Shown here one piece after another: positions 1-6,469 of a stretch of DNA of 20,646 nt. Both the position numbers and the translations under genes were made by a program. The stretch is from positions 1 to 20,646 of the forward strand of contig JBEQBT010000027.1 in the NCBI GenBank assembly GCA_041639705.1. Reading direction: 5' to 3'. The notes beneath the pieces were generated by a model. The model did not search any database and was not told the DNA's origin. It saw only the letters and a program-made list of their open reading frames with translations. Position 1 is the stretch's first letter; each line of letters starts with the position of its first letter. This stretch comes from JARDZI01 sp041639705 (GTDB lineage Bacteria > Bacillota > Clostridia > Clostridiales > Caloramatoraceae).

Positions 1-1
1 T

Positions 2-460
2 ATTAAGGGTAATTTTAGTCATGAAGATAATTTCCATCTTACACTAAAATTTATTGGTGAGGTTGGAGAAGAAAAACTTACAAAATTGAAATACTCACTG
101 GATAGTACTGTAAAGCAAGTTGAACCCTTCTCTCTTATGTTTGACAGACTTGGATTTTTCACTAAGGAAGCAAAAAAGATTGTATGGATTGGCATAAGAA
201 ATGAGGATAAAGGCCTTGAACAGCTATATAACATACTAGAAGCTGTTCTATTTAATAATGGCTTTTCAAAGGATCTCAGAGGTTATAGTCCTCATATAAC
301 ATTAGCCCGTGAGGCAGTATTTAAAGTTGGATTTGAAGAAAAGCTTAGTAAAATAGAAATAGATCCGAAGGAAATAAAGGTTAATAGAGTATCTCTTATG
401 GAAAGTACAAGGGTAAATGGCAAGTTAAAATATAAAGCAATATATGTTAAGGAGATATAG
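2..460 (+). CDS. thpR: RNA 2',3'-cyclic phosphodiesterase, 5'-truncated
   Basis: This is the C-terminal part of a 2H-superfamily phosphoesterase (LigT/ThpR family), which opens 2',3'-cyclic phosphate ends of RNA. The frame is open from base 2, so the true start lies left of the window; a TTG at 86 is only an internal codon. Both family signatures are visible. The first is HLTLKFIGEV at bases 35-64, and the second is the PHITLAR stretch about 98 residues into the visible part. Together the two HxT motifs form the active site. About 152 residues are visible, against roughly 180 for the family, so only a short N-terminus is missing. The protein should be cytoplasmic. A repeat hairpin begins 3 bases after the stop codon. 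Confidence 0.9.
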   Translation: MKGNFSHEDNFHLTLKFIGEVGEEKLTKLKYSLDSTVKQVEPFSLMFDRLGFFTKEAKKIVWIGIRNEDKGLEQLYNILEAVLFNNGFSKDLRGYSPHITLAREAVFKVGFEEKLSKIEIDPKEIKVNRVSLMESTRVNGKLKYKAIYVKEI

Positions 461-462
461 AT

Positions 463-530
463 ATAGTGCCAGAGACGAGATAAGTAACAAGTGTGTTTAA
501 GTTTGTTACTTGCCAAGTAACTGGCACTAT
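463..530. repeat. Nested inverted repeat, copy 1 of a dispersed family
   Basis: The outer arms (463-472 and 521-530, ATAGTGCCAG) are a perfect 10-bp inverted repeat. Nested inside are 9-bp arms at 482-490 and 503-511. Bases 482-511 match the reverse complement of 8312-8341 at 28 of 30 positions, so this is a dispersed repeat and not only a local terminator. It resembles REP/RAYT-type palindromic elements common between clostridial genes, but no transposase is present here. Confidence 0.75.
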
Positions 531-542
531 TTAGTCTAAGTG

Positions 543-570
543 AACTCGTTCAGCTAAAGCTGAACGAGTT
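543..570 (+). terminator. Hairpin after thpR, likely terminator
   Basis: A perfect 12-bp stem (AACTCGTTCAGC with its complement) closes a 4-base TAAA loop and is followed by AATTTTA. The T-tract is short, so termination may be weak. It lies downstream of thpR and its repeat. Confidence 0.55.
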
Positions 571-825
571 AATTTTAGAAGGTAAGTCTGCAATTATGCA
601 CACTTAGTATATGTCCCACGCTTGCCACGCTTGGTATCATTTTATATGGTAAAAATGGCTTTCTTATATTTGTCGAGAAACAGGCAATGTAAATTGCAGG
701 GAAATGAAGTGATTTGTAGAATTTAAGTATTATCCAGTTATGAAATACATCTCTGATTTATGACATGGATATGGACTTAATACTAAAATAAAATATTATA
801 TTATATTATTCCGTGGAGGTGCTCA
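571..825. other. Non-coding spacer before the DUF3048 gene
   Basis: No convincing ORF was found in either strand. The segment contains AGTATATGTCCC at 606-617, whose reverse complement recurs twice in the tandem repeat near 6217 and 6258, and a short duplication of CACGCTTG near 617-634. The strong Shine-Dalgarno GGAGGTG just before 826 serves the next gene. No promoter hexamer pair is good enough to call. Confidence 0.5.
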
Positions 826-1884
826 ATGAAAAAGAGAATTATCATCCTGCTGACACTGATAATTTCGATTTTGATATTTTCTGCTTGTGGAAAAAGTAGA
901 GAAACAACAGCCGATGTCCCAGAACAGAAACCAACAACTTCCACAACAACAACTAACCCAACCCCTGAACCAACAGTTACACCAACGCCAGAGCCCGAGG
1001 ACACCTTTGTACCTATTGAGAAAGGGGTACGTCCCTATGCAGTTATGATAGACAACGAAGGTGTAAGAGTACTTCCTCAGGGAGGAATGGATAAGGCTCA
1101 GATAATATATGAAATAATAGTTGAGGGTGGGGAAACAAGGTTGATGGCGGTATTTTGGGGAGTAGATCCTGTTATGATAGGCCCTGTGAGAAGTGCAAGA
1201 CATTATTTTCTTGACTATGCACTGGAGCATGATGCCATATATGTTCACTATGGTCAGAGCCCTCAGGCATTGAGTGATATAAAAACCTTGAGGGTAATCA
1301 CTATAAATGGCCTTTATATAGGAAAAGAAGTATTTTGGGATTTAACTAAAGATAGGAATAACTGGCAGGATTCCTATACATCAATGTCAGAATTGAAGGA
1401 ATATGCATCAAAGGTTAAGTATAGGACAACTACTGAAAAGGATCAGGTACTCCAGTATAATGTGGACAGGACTGACCTTGTGTCAGAGGAAAAGGTAGTG
1501 GAGATAGAGCTAAAATATTCTACTGCTTATACCAGTGGCTTTAAATATGACGAGGAATCACATATGTACTTGAGGTATCGTAAAGGGGAGCCCCAAATGG
1601 AGAGGACTTCCGGAGAACAACTTAAGACTGAAAATATTATAATTCAAATAACTAGGACAAGCTCCATTTATGGGGATGCAAAGGGAAGGTTGGAAGTAGA
1701 AACAGTTGGTCAAGGTAAGGGTTATTACATAACTGAGGGAAAAAAAGTAGATATTAAATGGAGTAAAGCATCACGCTCGAAGCCGACAAAATATACTCTG
1801 GAGGATGGAACTCCTATTAAGCTAAATCCAGGACAAACCTGGATACAGATAATGCCTACCCAGGGGAAAATAACTTTCAAATGA
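826..1884 (+). CDS. DUF3048 domain lipoprotein (YerB-like)
   Basis: A predicted lipoprotein of 352 residues anchored outside the cytoplasmic membrane. Residues 1-21 are a lipoprotein signal: MKKR, a hydrophobic run, then the lipobox FSAC with Cys21. A Thr/Pro-rich linker follows (about 29-60). The DUF3048 core begins near residue 66 with RPYAVMIDN and includes the family-typical stretches YEIIVEGGETRLMAVF, GPVRSARHYFLDYA and HYGQSPQAL. The C-terminal third matches the second half of the YerB family. The start is fixed by GGAGG 6 bases upstream. Biochemical function is unknown for the family; an envelope role is an inference from localisation. It appears to be a single-gene unit. Confidence 0.88.
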   Translation: MKKRIIILLTLIISILIFSACGKSRETTADVPEQKPTTSTTTTNPTPEPTVTPTPEPEDTFVPIEKGVRPYAVMIDNEGVRVLPQGGMDKAQIIYEIIVEGGETRLMAVFWGVDPVMIGPVRSARHYFLDYALEHDAIYVHYGQSPQALSDIKTLRVITINGLYIGKEVFWDLTKDRNNWQDSYTSMSELKEYASKVKYRTTTEKDQVLQYNVDRTDLVSEEKVVEIELKYSTAYTSGFKYDEESHMYLRYRKGEPQMERTSGEQLKTENIIIQITRTSSIYGDAKGRLEVETVGQGKGYYITEGKKVDIKWSKASRSKPTKYTLEDGTPIKLNPGQTWIQIMPTQGKITFK

Positions 1885-1979
1885 TTTGAGCTGAACGGGA
1901 GAGATGGATAAGACAAGAATGTACCAATGCTGTTGTAAAACTATAAAATATCATGTTTCACATTAAGCCTATTTCAGGT

Positions 1980-2081
1980 TTGTCATACAGAACGCAGTAA
2001 AGGATATTAAGGTATCAGCAGTAAGGATTCTTCACTGGGTTCTGTATGACAAGGTGCCTACGCTGACAGCAACAGCACCTT
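1980..2081. repeat. Paired inverted repeats between convergent genes
   Basis: Bases 1980-1993 (TTGTCATACAGAAC) and 2039-2052 are perfect 14-bp inverted arms around a 45-base centre. The centre contains an imperfect direct repeat of GCAGTAAGGAT. A second hairpin, with arms AAGGTGC at 2051-2057 and GCACCTT at 2075-2081, abuts it. The position between a plus-strand gene and a minus-strand relic suits a two-way terminator, but there is no T-tract next to the long arms, so a repeat element is equally likely. Confidence 0.55.
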
Positions 2082-2093
2082 AATGGATGCTAT

Positions 2094-2420
2094 TTAAATG
2101 TCTGAAAGCCAGGGCTCTAATATTTCAAAGGGTATTTTTACATCAGGAACACTTTCTCCCATATAAACAGTAGGTTTAAGCTTCCCATGATAATCACTTC
2201 CTCCTGAGGCATAAAGCTTGTGCTTACTGCAGTAATTAAGAAGATAATTTGTTTTGTCCATCCCATGAAGGGAATGATAGCATTCTATGCCATCCAGTGC
2301 ATTTAAAGAAATTATTGAATTAAGAAATTCTTCATGGTCATCTACAATATATCCATAAAGATGAGCAAGGAATGATTTTCCACCTGCATTTTTTAAAAGT
2401 TTATTACATGTAAAAGGGGC
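2094..2420 (-). pseudogene. C-terminal relic of a PHP-domain phosphoesterase
   Basis: An open frame of 108 residues with no plausible start. It carries GGKSFLAHLYG, ALDGIECYHS and SGGSDYHGKLKP, the C-terminal half of a PHP-domain protein of the YciV/TrpH type (metal-dependent phosphoesterases, normally about 280 residues). The His and Asp residues in these motifs are metal ligands in the family. The frame ends naturally in LSDI plus stop. Upstream it meets a stop codon (minus-strand TGA, read from bases 2421-2423), and the N-terminal half is absent. The break lies next to the TAAAAGGGG-containing inverted repeats at 2411-2533, suggesting insertion followed by deletion. It is not expected to be functional. 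Confidence 0.8.
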
Positions 2421-2472
2421 TCAATGCTATATTATTCAAGTTATAGTTAAATGTTACATAATAGATATAACA

Positions 2473-2533
2473 GAACTACCCCTTTATAGTAGACAGTCAA
2501 AATAATAAAACTGTTCTATAAAAGGGGTAGTTC
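2473..2533. repeat. Inverted-repeat remnant at the PHP gene break
   Basis: The arms 2473-2497 (GAACTACCCCTTTATAG and onward) and 2510-2533 are imperfect inverted repeats of about 24 bp around a 12-base AT-rich loop. A third partial copy of the half-site (TAAAAGGGGCTCA) lies at 2411-2423, at the truncation point of the PHP relic. The layout looks like collapsed insertion-sequence ends or a MITE. It also lies downstream of the magnesium operon and could act as its terminator, though the T-tract on that strand is poor. Confidence 0.6.
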
Positions 2534-2564
2534 ATATTAGGATTGGGGTGTTTATTCTATAATA

Positions 2565-3818
2565 TCAAAAAAATGAACCTACTAGTAAAGCAAGTGTTAA
2601 ACCTATTAATATAATAATGGTTATCCATGAAATTATATTGTTAATAGGCTTATTTACATATTTGCCCATTATCTCCTTGTTGTTTATAAGTAGTATCATG
2701 CATATCAAAACCACAGGAAGAAGTACGCCGTTTAATACCTGTGACCATAGTGTTATTCCAATCAATGGTGCATTTGGAATCAGTATTATTGCTACAGATA
2801 TAATAATAATACCTGTAAAGAGCCAGTAAAATTGGGGGGCTTCTTTCCATTTCTTATCTATGCCAGCTTCAAAACCAAATGCCTCGCATACATAAAAAGC
2901 TGTTGCAATGGGCAATATTGTCGCTGAAAATACTGAAGCAACAAAAAGGCCAAAAGCAAATATCTGAGATGAAAATTCTCCTGCAAGAGGGCCTAGAGCC
3001 ATGGCTGCATCCTTTGCTTCATTAATTTTGATACCATTTACATAAAGTGTTGATGCAGTGGCTACCATTATGAAGAAAGCAACCACAACAGTAGCAGTAC
3101 TTCCAATTATTACATCCCACCTTGTGAATTTATAATCCTCAATTTTAAGCCCCTTTTCAATAACCGCTGACTGCATGTAAAACTGCATCCATGGTGCTAT
3201 CGTAGTGCCTATTATGCCTATCACTATGGAAATATATCCGAAATCCAATTTAATATCCGGACGGATTATTGAAGCTCCAATCATACCCCAATTCGGGCGG
3301 CCAATTAAAGCAGAGATAACATAGGATAACAAAAATACACTGAATATAAGAAATATTTTTTCAGCTGACTTGTATGTCCCCTTTACTACAAGAAACCAAA
3401 CTGCGATTGCCGCAAGAGGTACTGCTATATACTTACTTACGCCAAATACCTGCATGCTGCCTGCGACACCTGCAAATTCAGTAGTAGTGTTTCCTATATC
3501 TGCAACCAAGAGGCCTAAAAATATATAAAAAGTAACTTTTGCTCCTGCATTTTCACGTATAAGGTCAGCAAGTCCCTTTCCAGTAACTACACCCATTCTT
3601 GCATTCATTTCCTGTACTATTACAAGTACAATAAATGCAGGAATAAGGGTCCACAAAAGCATATATCCATAAGTTGCACCGGCAACAGAATAGGTTGTTA
3701 TTCCACCTGCATCATTATCAACACTTCCGGTTATGATACCAGGACCTAAAATTGCTAAAAACATTGCAAGATTTTGTAAAAAATTTGATTTTTTTAATTT
3801 TGCTATCATCTCTGCCAC
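2565..3818 (-). CDS. NRAMP-related Mg2+ transporter (NRMT-type)
   Basis: A polytopic membrane carrier of 417 residues with the LeuT/NRAMP fold: a hydrophobic helix series from about residue 16 to the end. The TM1 metal motif, DPGN in Mn2+/Fe2+ NRAMPs, reads D34-N-D-A37, and the TM6 motif MPH reads A208-P-W210. Loss of the metal-binding Asn, Met and His with retention of Asp fits the NRMT branch described as Mg2+/Mn2+ transporters. The neighbouring MgtE-type sensor gene and the upstream M-box support Mg2+ as substrate. It starts 2 bases after the stop of the upstream gene. The listed start is GTG; an ATG three codons later (3809) has a better-placed GGGGTGG and may be the true start. Confidence 0.85.
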   Translation of the reverse strand: MAEMIAKLKKSNFLQNLAMFLAILGPGIITGSVDNDAGGITTYSVAGATYGYMLLWTLIPAFIVLVIVQEMNARMGVVTGKGLADLIRENAGAKVTFYIFLGLLVADIGNTTTEFAGVAGSMQVFGVSKYIAVPLAAIAVWFLVVKGTYKSAEKIFLIFSVFLLSYVISALIGRPNWGMIGASIIRPDIKLDFGYISIVIGIIGTTIAPWMQFYMQSAVIEKGLKIEDYKFTRWDVIIGSTATVVVAFFIMVATASTLYVNGIKINEAKDAAMALGPLAGEFSSQIFAFGLFVASVFSATILPIATAFYVCEAFGFEAGIDKKWKEAPQFYWLFTGIIIISVAIILIPNAPLIGITLWSQVLNGVLLPVVLICMILLINNKEIMGKYVNKPINNIISWITIIILIGLTLALLVGSFF

Positions 3819-3820
3819 CC

Positions 3821-5074
3821 CTATCCTACTCTTTTTCTTCTTGCTTTTAGAAGGTTATATACGACATCATTAATAATAACCATTCCAAGCATTGTTTTAT
3901 CCTTATCAACAACTGGAAGGGCAAGCAGATTGTACTTTGATATTATTTCATTAATAGAGTCGATTTTATCATTGTCATATACATAGAGTACATTTTCATT
4001 CATTATTTCTTTAATTTTAATTTCAGGTTCTGCAACAACAATATCTCTTAAGGCTACTGCTGCAATAAGCCTTTCCTTTTCATCAACAATATATAGAGAA
4101 TATATAGTATCTGGCTCAGGCTTTGTTCTCCTTAACTCAACAAATACATCATTAACACTCATATTCTCATTGAAGCAGATATAATCAGTAGACATTATGC
4201 TCCCGACAGTGTTATCAGGGTATTCCATCAACTCCCTGACTTCCTTGGAGGCATCATGCTCCATTTCTTTTAAAATCTCTTCTGCAAAGTCATCTTCCAT
4301 CTCACCAAGTATATCTGCAACCTCATCAGCAGGCATTTTCTCGAGAACATCAGCTGCCTTTGAAATCGTAAGGCCCTCAAGCACCTGAACCTGTGCATCG
4401 GTTTCCAATTCCTCAAGTACGTCTGCAGCCTTGTTTTCATCAAGTGAAGCAAATATCTTAACCTGGTTGTGTTTATCCAAATCCTCCATTATGTCTGCCA
4501 GATCAGATGGATGCAGCGTGGCAAGCTTAGAATATTCCTTTGACAGTTTGATTCCTGAATGGCTCAAATCTACTGTCTCTACATCATCCCAGAGCATCAG
4601 GCGGCTTGGTATACTTTTACCTAAGAAGTTCAATAATTTCTTTAAAGATTTTGCAAATCCAAGTCTTCTTAAAAGTCCTTCAAGACCAACATCAACTGCA
4701 ATAAGATATGTTCCCGTAGACAGTGCGGCAAATCTTAAATCGTTTACTCTTACAAGCTTCTTGCCATCTATATCAACAATCTGCCTGTCAAGTATATTCT
4801 TTGCTACAGACATAAGGTTATCCTTCTGTGAAACATAATCCCTTAAACTGCTGCACTTTATTATATACTGTCCATGTTCCTTTGTTATGTTAAAATTAGA
4901 AAAATCTACAACCCTGGTATCCATTCCTGTTTTAATCTTGACTGCCACAACTCTTGGCCTAATAAAATCAAGGTCGACTATTAAATCCCTTATTTTTCCT
5001 ATTACATTTTTTGAATCTGATATAACCTTGCTGCCAATGAGGCGGCTAAGATAAAATGTTGTTACTGATACCAT
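3821..5074 (-). CDS. PRC-barrel / MgtE-N / CBS-pair protein, soluble Mg2+ sensor partner
   Basis: A soluble 417-residue protein. By eye the order is a PRC-barrel (about 8-75, LIGSKVISDSKNVIGKIRDL), a second PRC-like segment (96-130), an MgtE N-terminal helical superhelix (187-285, with repeated ADVLEE/ADVLEK/ADILGE modules rich in acidic residues) and two CBS domains (about 295-350 and 355-408). In MgtE channels the N and CBS domains bind Mg2+ and gate the pore. Here the MgtE membrane domain is missing and a carrier gene follows 2 bases later, so this probably acts as a detached regulatory subunit of that carrier. The start is set by GGAGGGA 8 bases before ATG. Expression is under the M-box leader. 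Confidence 0.88.
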   Translation of the reverse strand: MVSVTTFYLSRLIGSKVISDSKNVIGKIRDLIVDLDFIRPRVVAVKIKTGMDTRVVDFSNFNITKEHGQYIIKCSSLRDYVSQKDNLMSVAKNILDRQIVDIDGKKLVRVNDLRFAALSTGTYLIAVDVGLEGLLRRLGFAKSLKKLLNFLGKSIPSRLMLWDDVETVDLSHSGIKLSKEYSKLATLHPSDLADIMEDLDKHNQVKIFASLDENKAADVLEELETDAQVQVLEGLTISKAADVLEKMPADEVADILGEMEDDFAEEILKEMEHDASKEVRELMEYPDNTVGSIMSTDYICFNENMSVNDVFVELRRTKPEPDTIYSLYIVDEKERLIAAVALRDIVVAEPEIKIKEIMNENVLYVYDNDKIDSINEIISKYNLLALPVVDKDKTMLGMVIINDVVYNLLKARRKRVG

Positions 5075-5078
5075 AAAA

Positions 5079-5171
5079 ACATCCCTCCATTTTTAACGGA
5101 AGGATGTAAAAAGACAAATCTATATTAAACCTAAACAATTACTGCCTAAGCAAGATTATAACATCCTTCCG
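5079..5171 (-). promoter_or_regulatory. Candidate translational switch over the sensor-gene ribosome binding site
   Basis: Three segments of the transcript can pair in exclusive ways. Segment A (5171 to 5161, CGGAAGGATGT) lies inside the leader ORF. Segment B (5107 to 5097, ACATCCTTCCG) is its perfect 11-bp complement. Segment C (5088 to 5079, GGAGGGATGT) is the Shine-Dalgarno of the gene starting at 5074. B can also pair with C over 10 bp with one G-U and a 9-base loop. So A:B frees the ribosome site and B:C hides it. Pairing is seen in the sequence; the regulatory role is inferred. Confidence 0.55.
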
Positions 5172-5210
5172 AATAAGATTAATTTTTCTACTATACGGGT
5201 CTCCTTCCAT
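5139..5210 (-). CDS. Candidate leader peptide of the Mg2+ transport operon, 23 aa
   Basis: A 23-codon ORF between the M-box terminator and the first structural gene. It begins MEGDPYSRK and ends VIILLRQ. The only in-frame start is ATG, preceded by a strong GGAAGGAG at 5231-5224, although the 13-base spacing is long. Codons 14-17 form segment A of the downstream switch. The opening MEGDP resembles MEPDP of the enterobacterial MgtL leader, whose acidic/proline start destabilises ribosomes at low Mg2+. That likeness is only a few residues long and may be chance. Translation has not been shown; the ORF is supported by its Shine-Dalgarno, position and overlap with the hairpin. Confidence 0.4.
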   Translation of the reverse strand: MEGDPYSRKINLIRKDVIILLRQ

Positions 5211-5243
5211 TTTAAAAAATCAGCTCCTTCCTGTTATATTAAC

Positions 5244-5281
5244 AAAAAACCTCCACCTTGCTTGAACATGGTGAAGGGTTT
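5244..5281 (-). terminator. M-box intrinsic terminator (expression platform)
   Basis: On the minus strand, AAACCCTTCACC pairs imperfectly with GGTGGAGGTTT, followed by a run of six T (bases 5244-5249). A competing antiterminator is visible. GCTTGAAC at the aptamer 3' end (5303-5296) is a perfect complement of GTTCAAGC in the terminator loop (5267-5260), and the adjacent GGGT/ACCC can also pair. Mg2+ binding would hold the aptamer end and let the terminator form. Confidence 0.85.
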
Positions 5282-5289
5282 AGGCAAGC

Positions 5290-5437
5290 ATACCCGTTCA
5301 AGCTTTAGCACCATAAGGCATGAAATTGCATTAGGTAATGCCTTAGTTTTCGGCAATACCTGCTGACCAGTTCAGAGTGTCTCCACTCTTTTACGGCAGC
5401 AACCCTTATCCTTATAGTAGCCTCACCTACCGAGAAT
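5290..5437 (-). promoter_or_regulatory. M-box (ykoK) Mg2+-sensing riboswitch aptamer
   Basis: The minus strand carries M-box hallmarks in order: GGTAGGTGAGGCTACTATA near the 5' end, GGGTTGCTGCC, a central variable part, and ATGGTGCTAAAGC near the 3' end. These match the conserved core that folds around Mg2+ in the Bacillus mgtE leader. P1 can form between 5437-5431 and 5296-5290. It lies about 220 bases upstream of the sensor/transporter pair and is followed by a terminator, so high Mg2+ should switch the operon off. Confidence 0.95.
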
Positions 5438-5452
5438 TATTTTATTAAATAA

Positions 5453-5481
5453 ATTATAGTTCTTAGATTGTAGAAATACAA
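5453..5481 (-). promoter_or_regulatory. Sigma-A-type promoter of the M-box operon
   Basis: On the minus strand TTGTAT (5481-5476) and a consensus TATAAT (5458-5453) are separated by 17 bases. The -10 box ends 15 bases before the aptamer 5' strand, which places the transcription start right at the riboswitch. Confidence 0.7.
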
Positions 5482-5651
5482 ATGTTTTAGTTAAATTTGT
5501 GGCGTTTTTCGCGGTTATTTTAAAAAATTTAGCATTAGCTCAATATTACTGTACATACTTAACTCTATTTAGCTATATTTCTGGCTGCGAATATATGGAT
5601 ATGGCTAAATACCGCACATCAATATATAATATGCTGTAGGTGTATTTTTGC

Positions 5652-5876
5652 TCATTGCTGTCTTAAATAACCCTGACCATCATAGAAACATTCAAAAAAA
5701 CTTCTTAAAAAACCCTTACTGTCATAAAAGCATTCATCTGCATTTCTCAGTATACCCTCATAATCGTAGAAGGACTCCCCGGGCAATCTTAGAATACCAT
5801 TAGAGTCAATAAAAGCATCTTGTGGGTTTCTCAAATTACCTTTAGCATCAAAAAAGCATTCTGTTCTAGAATACAT
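5652..5876 (-). CDS. Small protein of five 14-residue repeats
   Basis: A protein of 74 residues made almost entirely of five tandem 14-residue units. The approximate consensus is E-C-F-Y-D-x-x-G-x-L-R-x-x-x, starting near residue 6; units two and three have Ala or Ser in place of Cys. Each unit keeps an aromatic-Asp pair, Gly and Leu-Arg. That pattern suggests a beta-hairpin solenoid, with Cys spaced one repeat apart in some units. There is no signal peptide or membrane segment. AAGGAG lies 13 bases before ATG, and no closer in-frame start exists. The repeats are preserved at protein level although codons differ between units, which argues for selection. I do not recognise the family; function unknown. 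Confidence 0.7.
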   Translation of the reverse strand: MYSRTECFFDAKGNLRNPQDAFIDSNGILRLPGESFYDYEGILRNADECFYDSKGFLRSFFECFYDGQGYLRQQ

Positions 5877-6204
5877 TACTAATATGACACTCCTTTTTAA
5901 TATAAATACATTAGGTAATACAATTTATATTGGTTTTATAATTATATAATACCTGTGTATTTATAACTTGTATAATAATTGTTTTAAAATTAGATATATT
6001 TAATATTTATAAAAAAAACTATGAAACTATATAGTCCCGCAGGTTTTATTCATACCATGCTGCCGATATATCGACCCAGCGACATGCAAACCACTGCATT
6101 GCCTGTTCTATTATATATATTATTTACAATCATATTATATTATATGCTCTTAAACTGTCAATAGTTTATTACACAAGTTACGTCAATAGTTACGTCAATA
6201 CGTC
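5877..6204. other. AT-rich spacer with a GC-richer structured patch
   Basis: This is mostly A/T, with one compositionally distinct stretch at about 6034-6108. Within it, 6059-6080 is a near-palindrome (GCTG, CGATATATCG, CAGC). On the minus strand the patch is followed by eight T (6011-6018), as a small RNA terminator might be. A 27-codon minus-strand ORF (6133-6050) also spans it, but no good ribosome site precedes it. I cannot assign the patch to a known RNA or gene. The remainder shows nothing else. Confidence 0.4.
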
Positions 6205-6287
6205 AATAGTTATAAGGGACATATACTTATTGTTTATTATACACAAATAGTTATAAGGGACATATACTTATTGTTTATTATACACAA
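6205..6287. repeat. Two tandem 41-bp direct repeats
   Basis: AATAGTTATAAGGGACATAT and the bases that follow it, to ACACAA, occur twice with a 41-base period (6205-6245 and 6246-6287). The copies appear identical. Immediately upstream is a short irregular array of CGTCAATAGTTA (6181-6212). The array has two units with no spacers, so it is a simple tandem duplication in the pepF upstream region. Confidence 0.85.
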
Positions 6288-6469
6288 ACATCTCATTATC
6301 AGAGTTGAGTTAAAAAACTATTCTGTGAACGCTTTTTTTGCATGTTTAGCTTATTTTAATTTTTTTTATTTTTAAAGTAGGCAGGGATTTTTTGGATACT
6401 TGAAGAATATATACCCTAAAATATTTTTACGTTAGTAGTATATATATTTAATTTCAAAGGGGGATTACA

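Noticed and set aside
86..460. Complete small gene starting at TTG 86
   Set aside because: The first catalytic HxT motif lies upstream at 35-43 in the same frame, so this is only part of a truncated thpR.
823..1248. A 141-codon minus-strand frame, and a Val/Gly-rich one at 801-1004
   Set aside because: Both lie opposite the DUF3048 lipoprotein gene; their composition (Cys/Trp/Tyr-rich or Val-Gly repeats) reflects the Thr/Pro linker read backwards.
5097..5171. Rho-independent terminator after the M-box
   Set aside because: The 11-bp arms are 53 bases apart and no T-tract follows the second arm; the real terminator is at 5244-5281.
6034..6108. Cyclic di-GMP riboswitch, suggested by GCAAACC
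   Set aside because: The remaining conserved blocks and tetraloop/receptor motifs of the class are missing on both strands.
6181..6287. CRISPR array
   Set aside because: There are only two directly adjacent units with no unique spacers and no cas genes.
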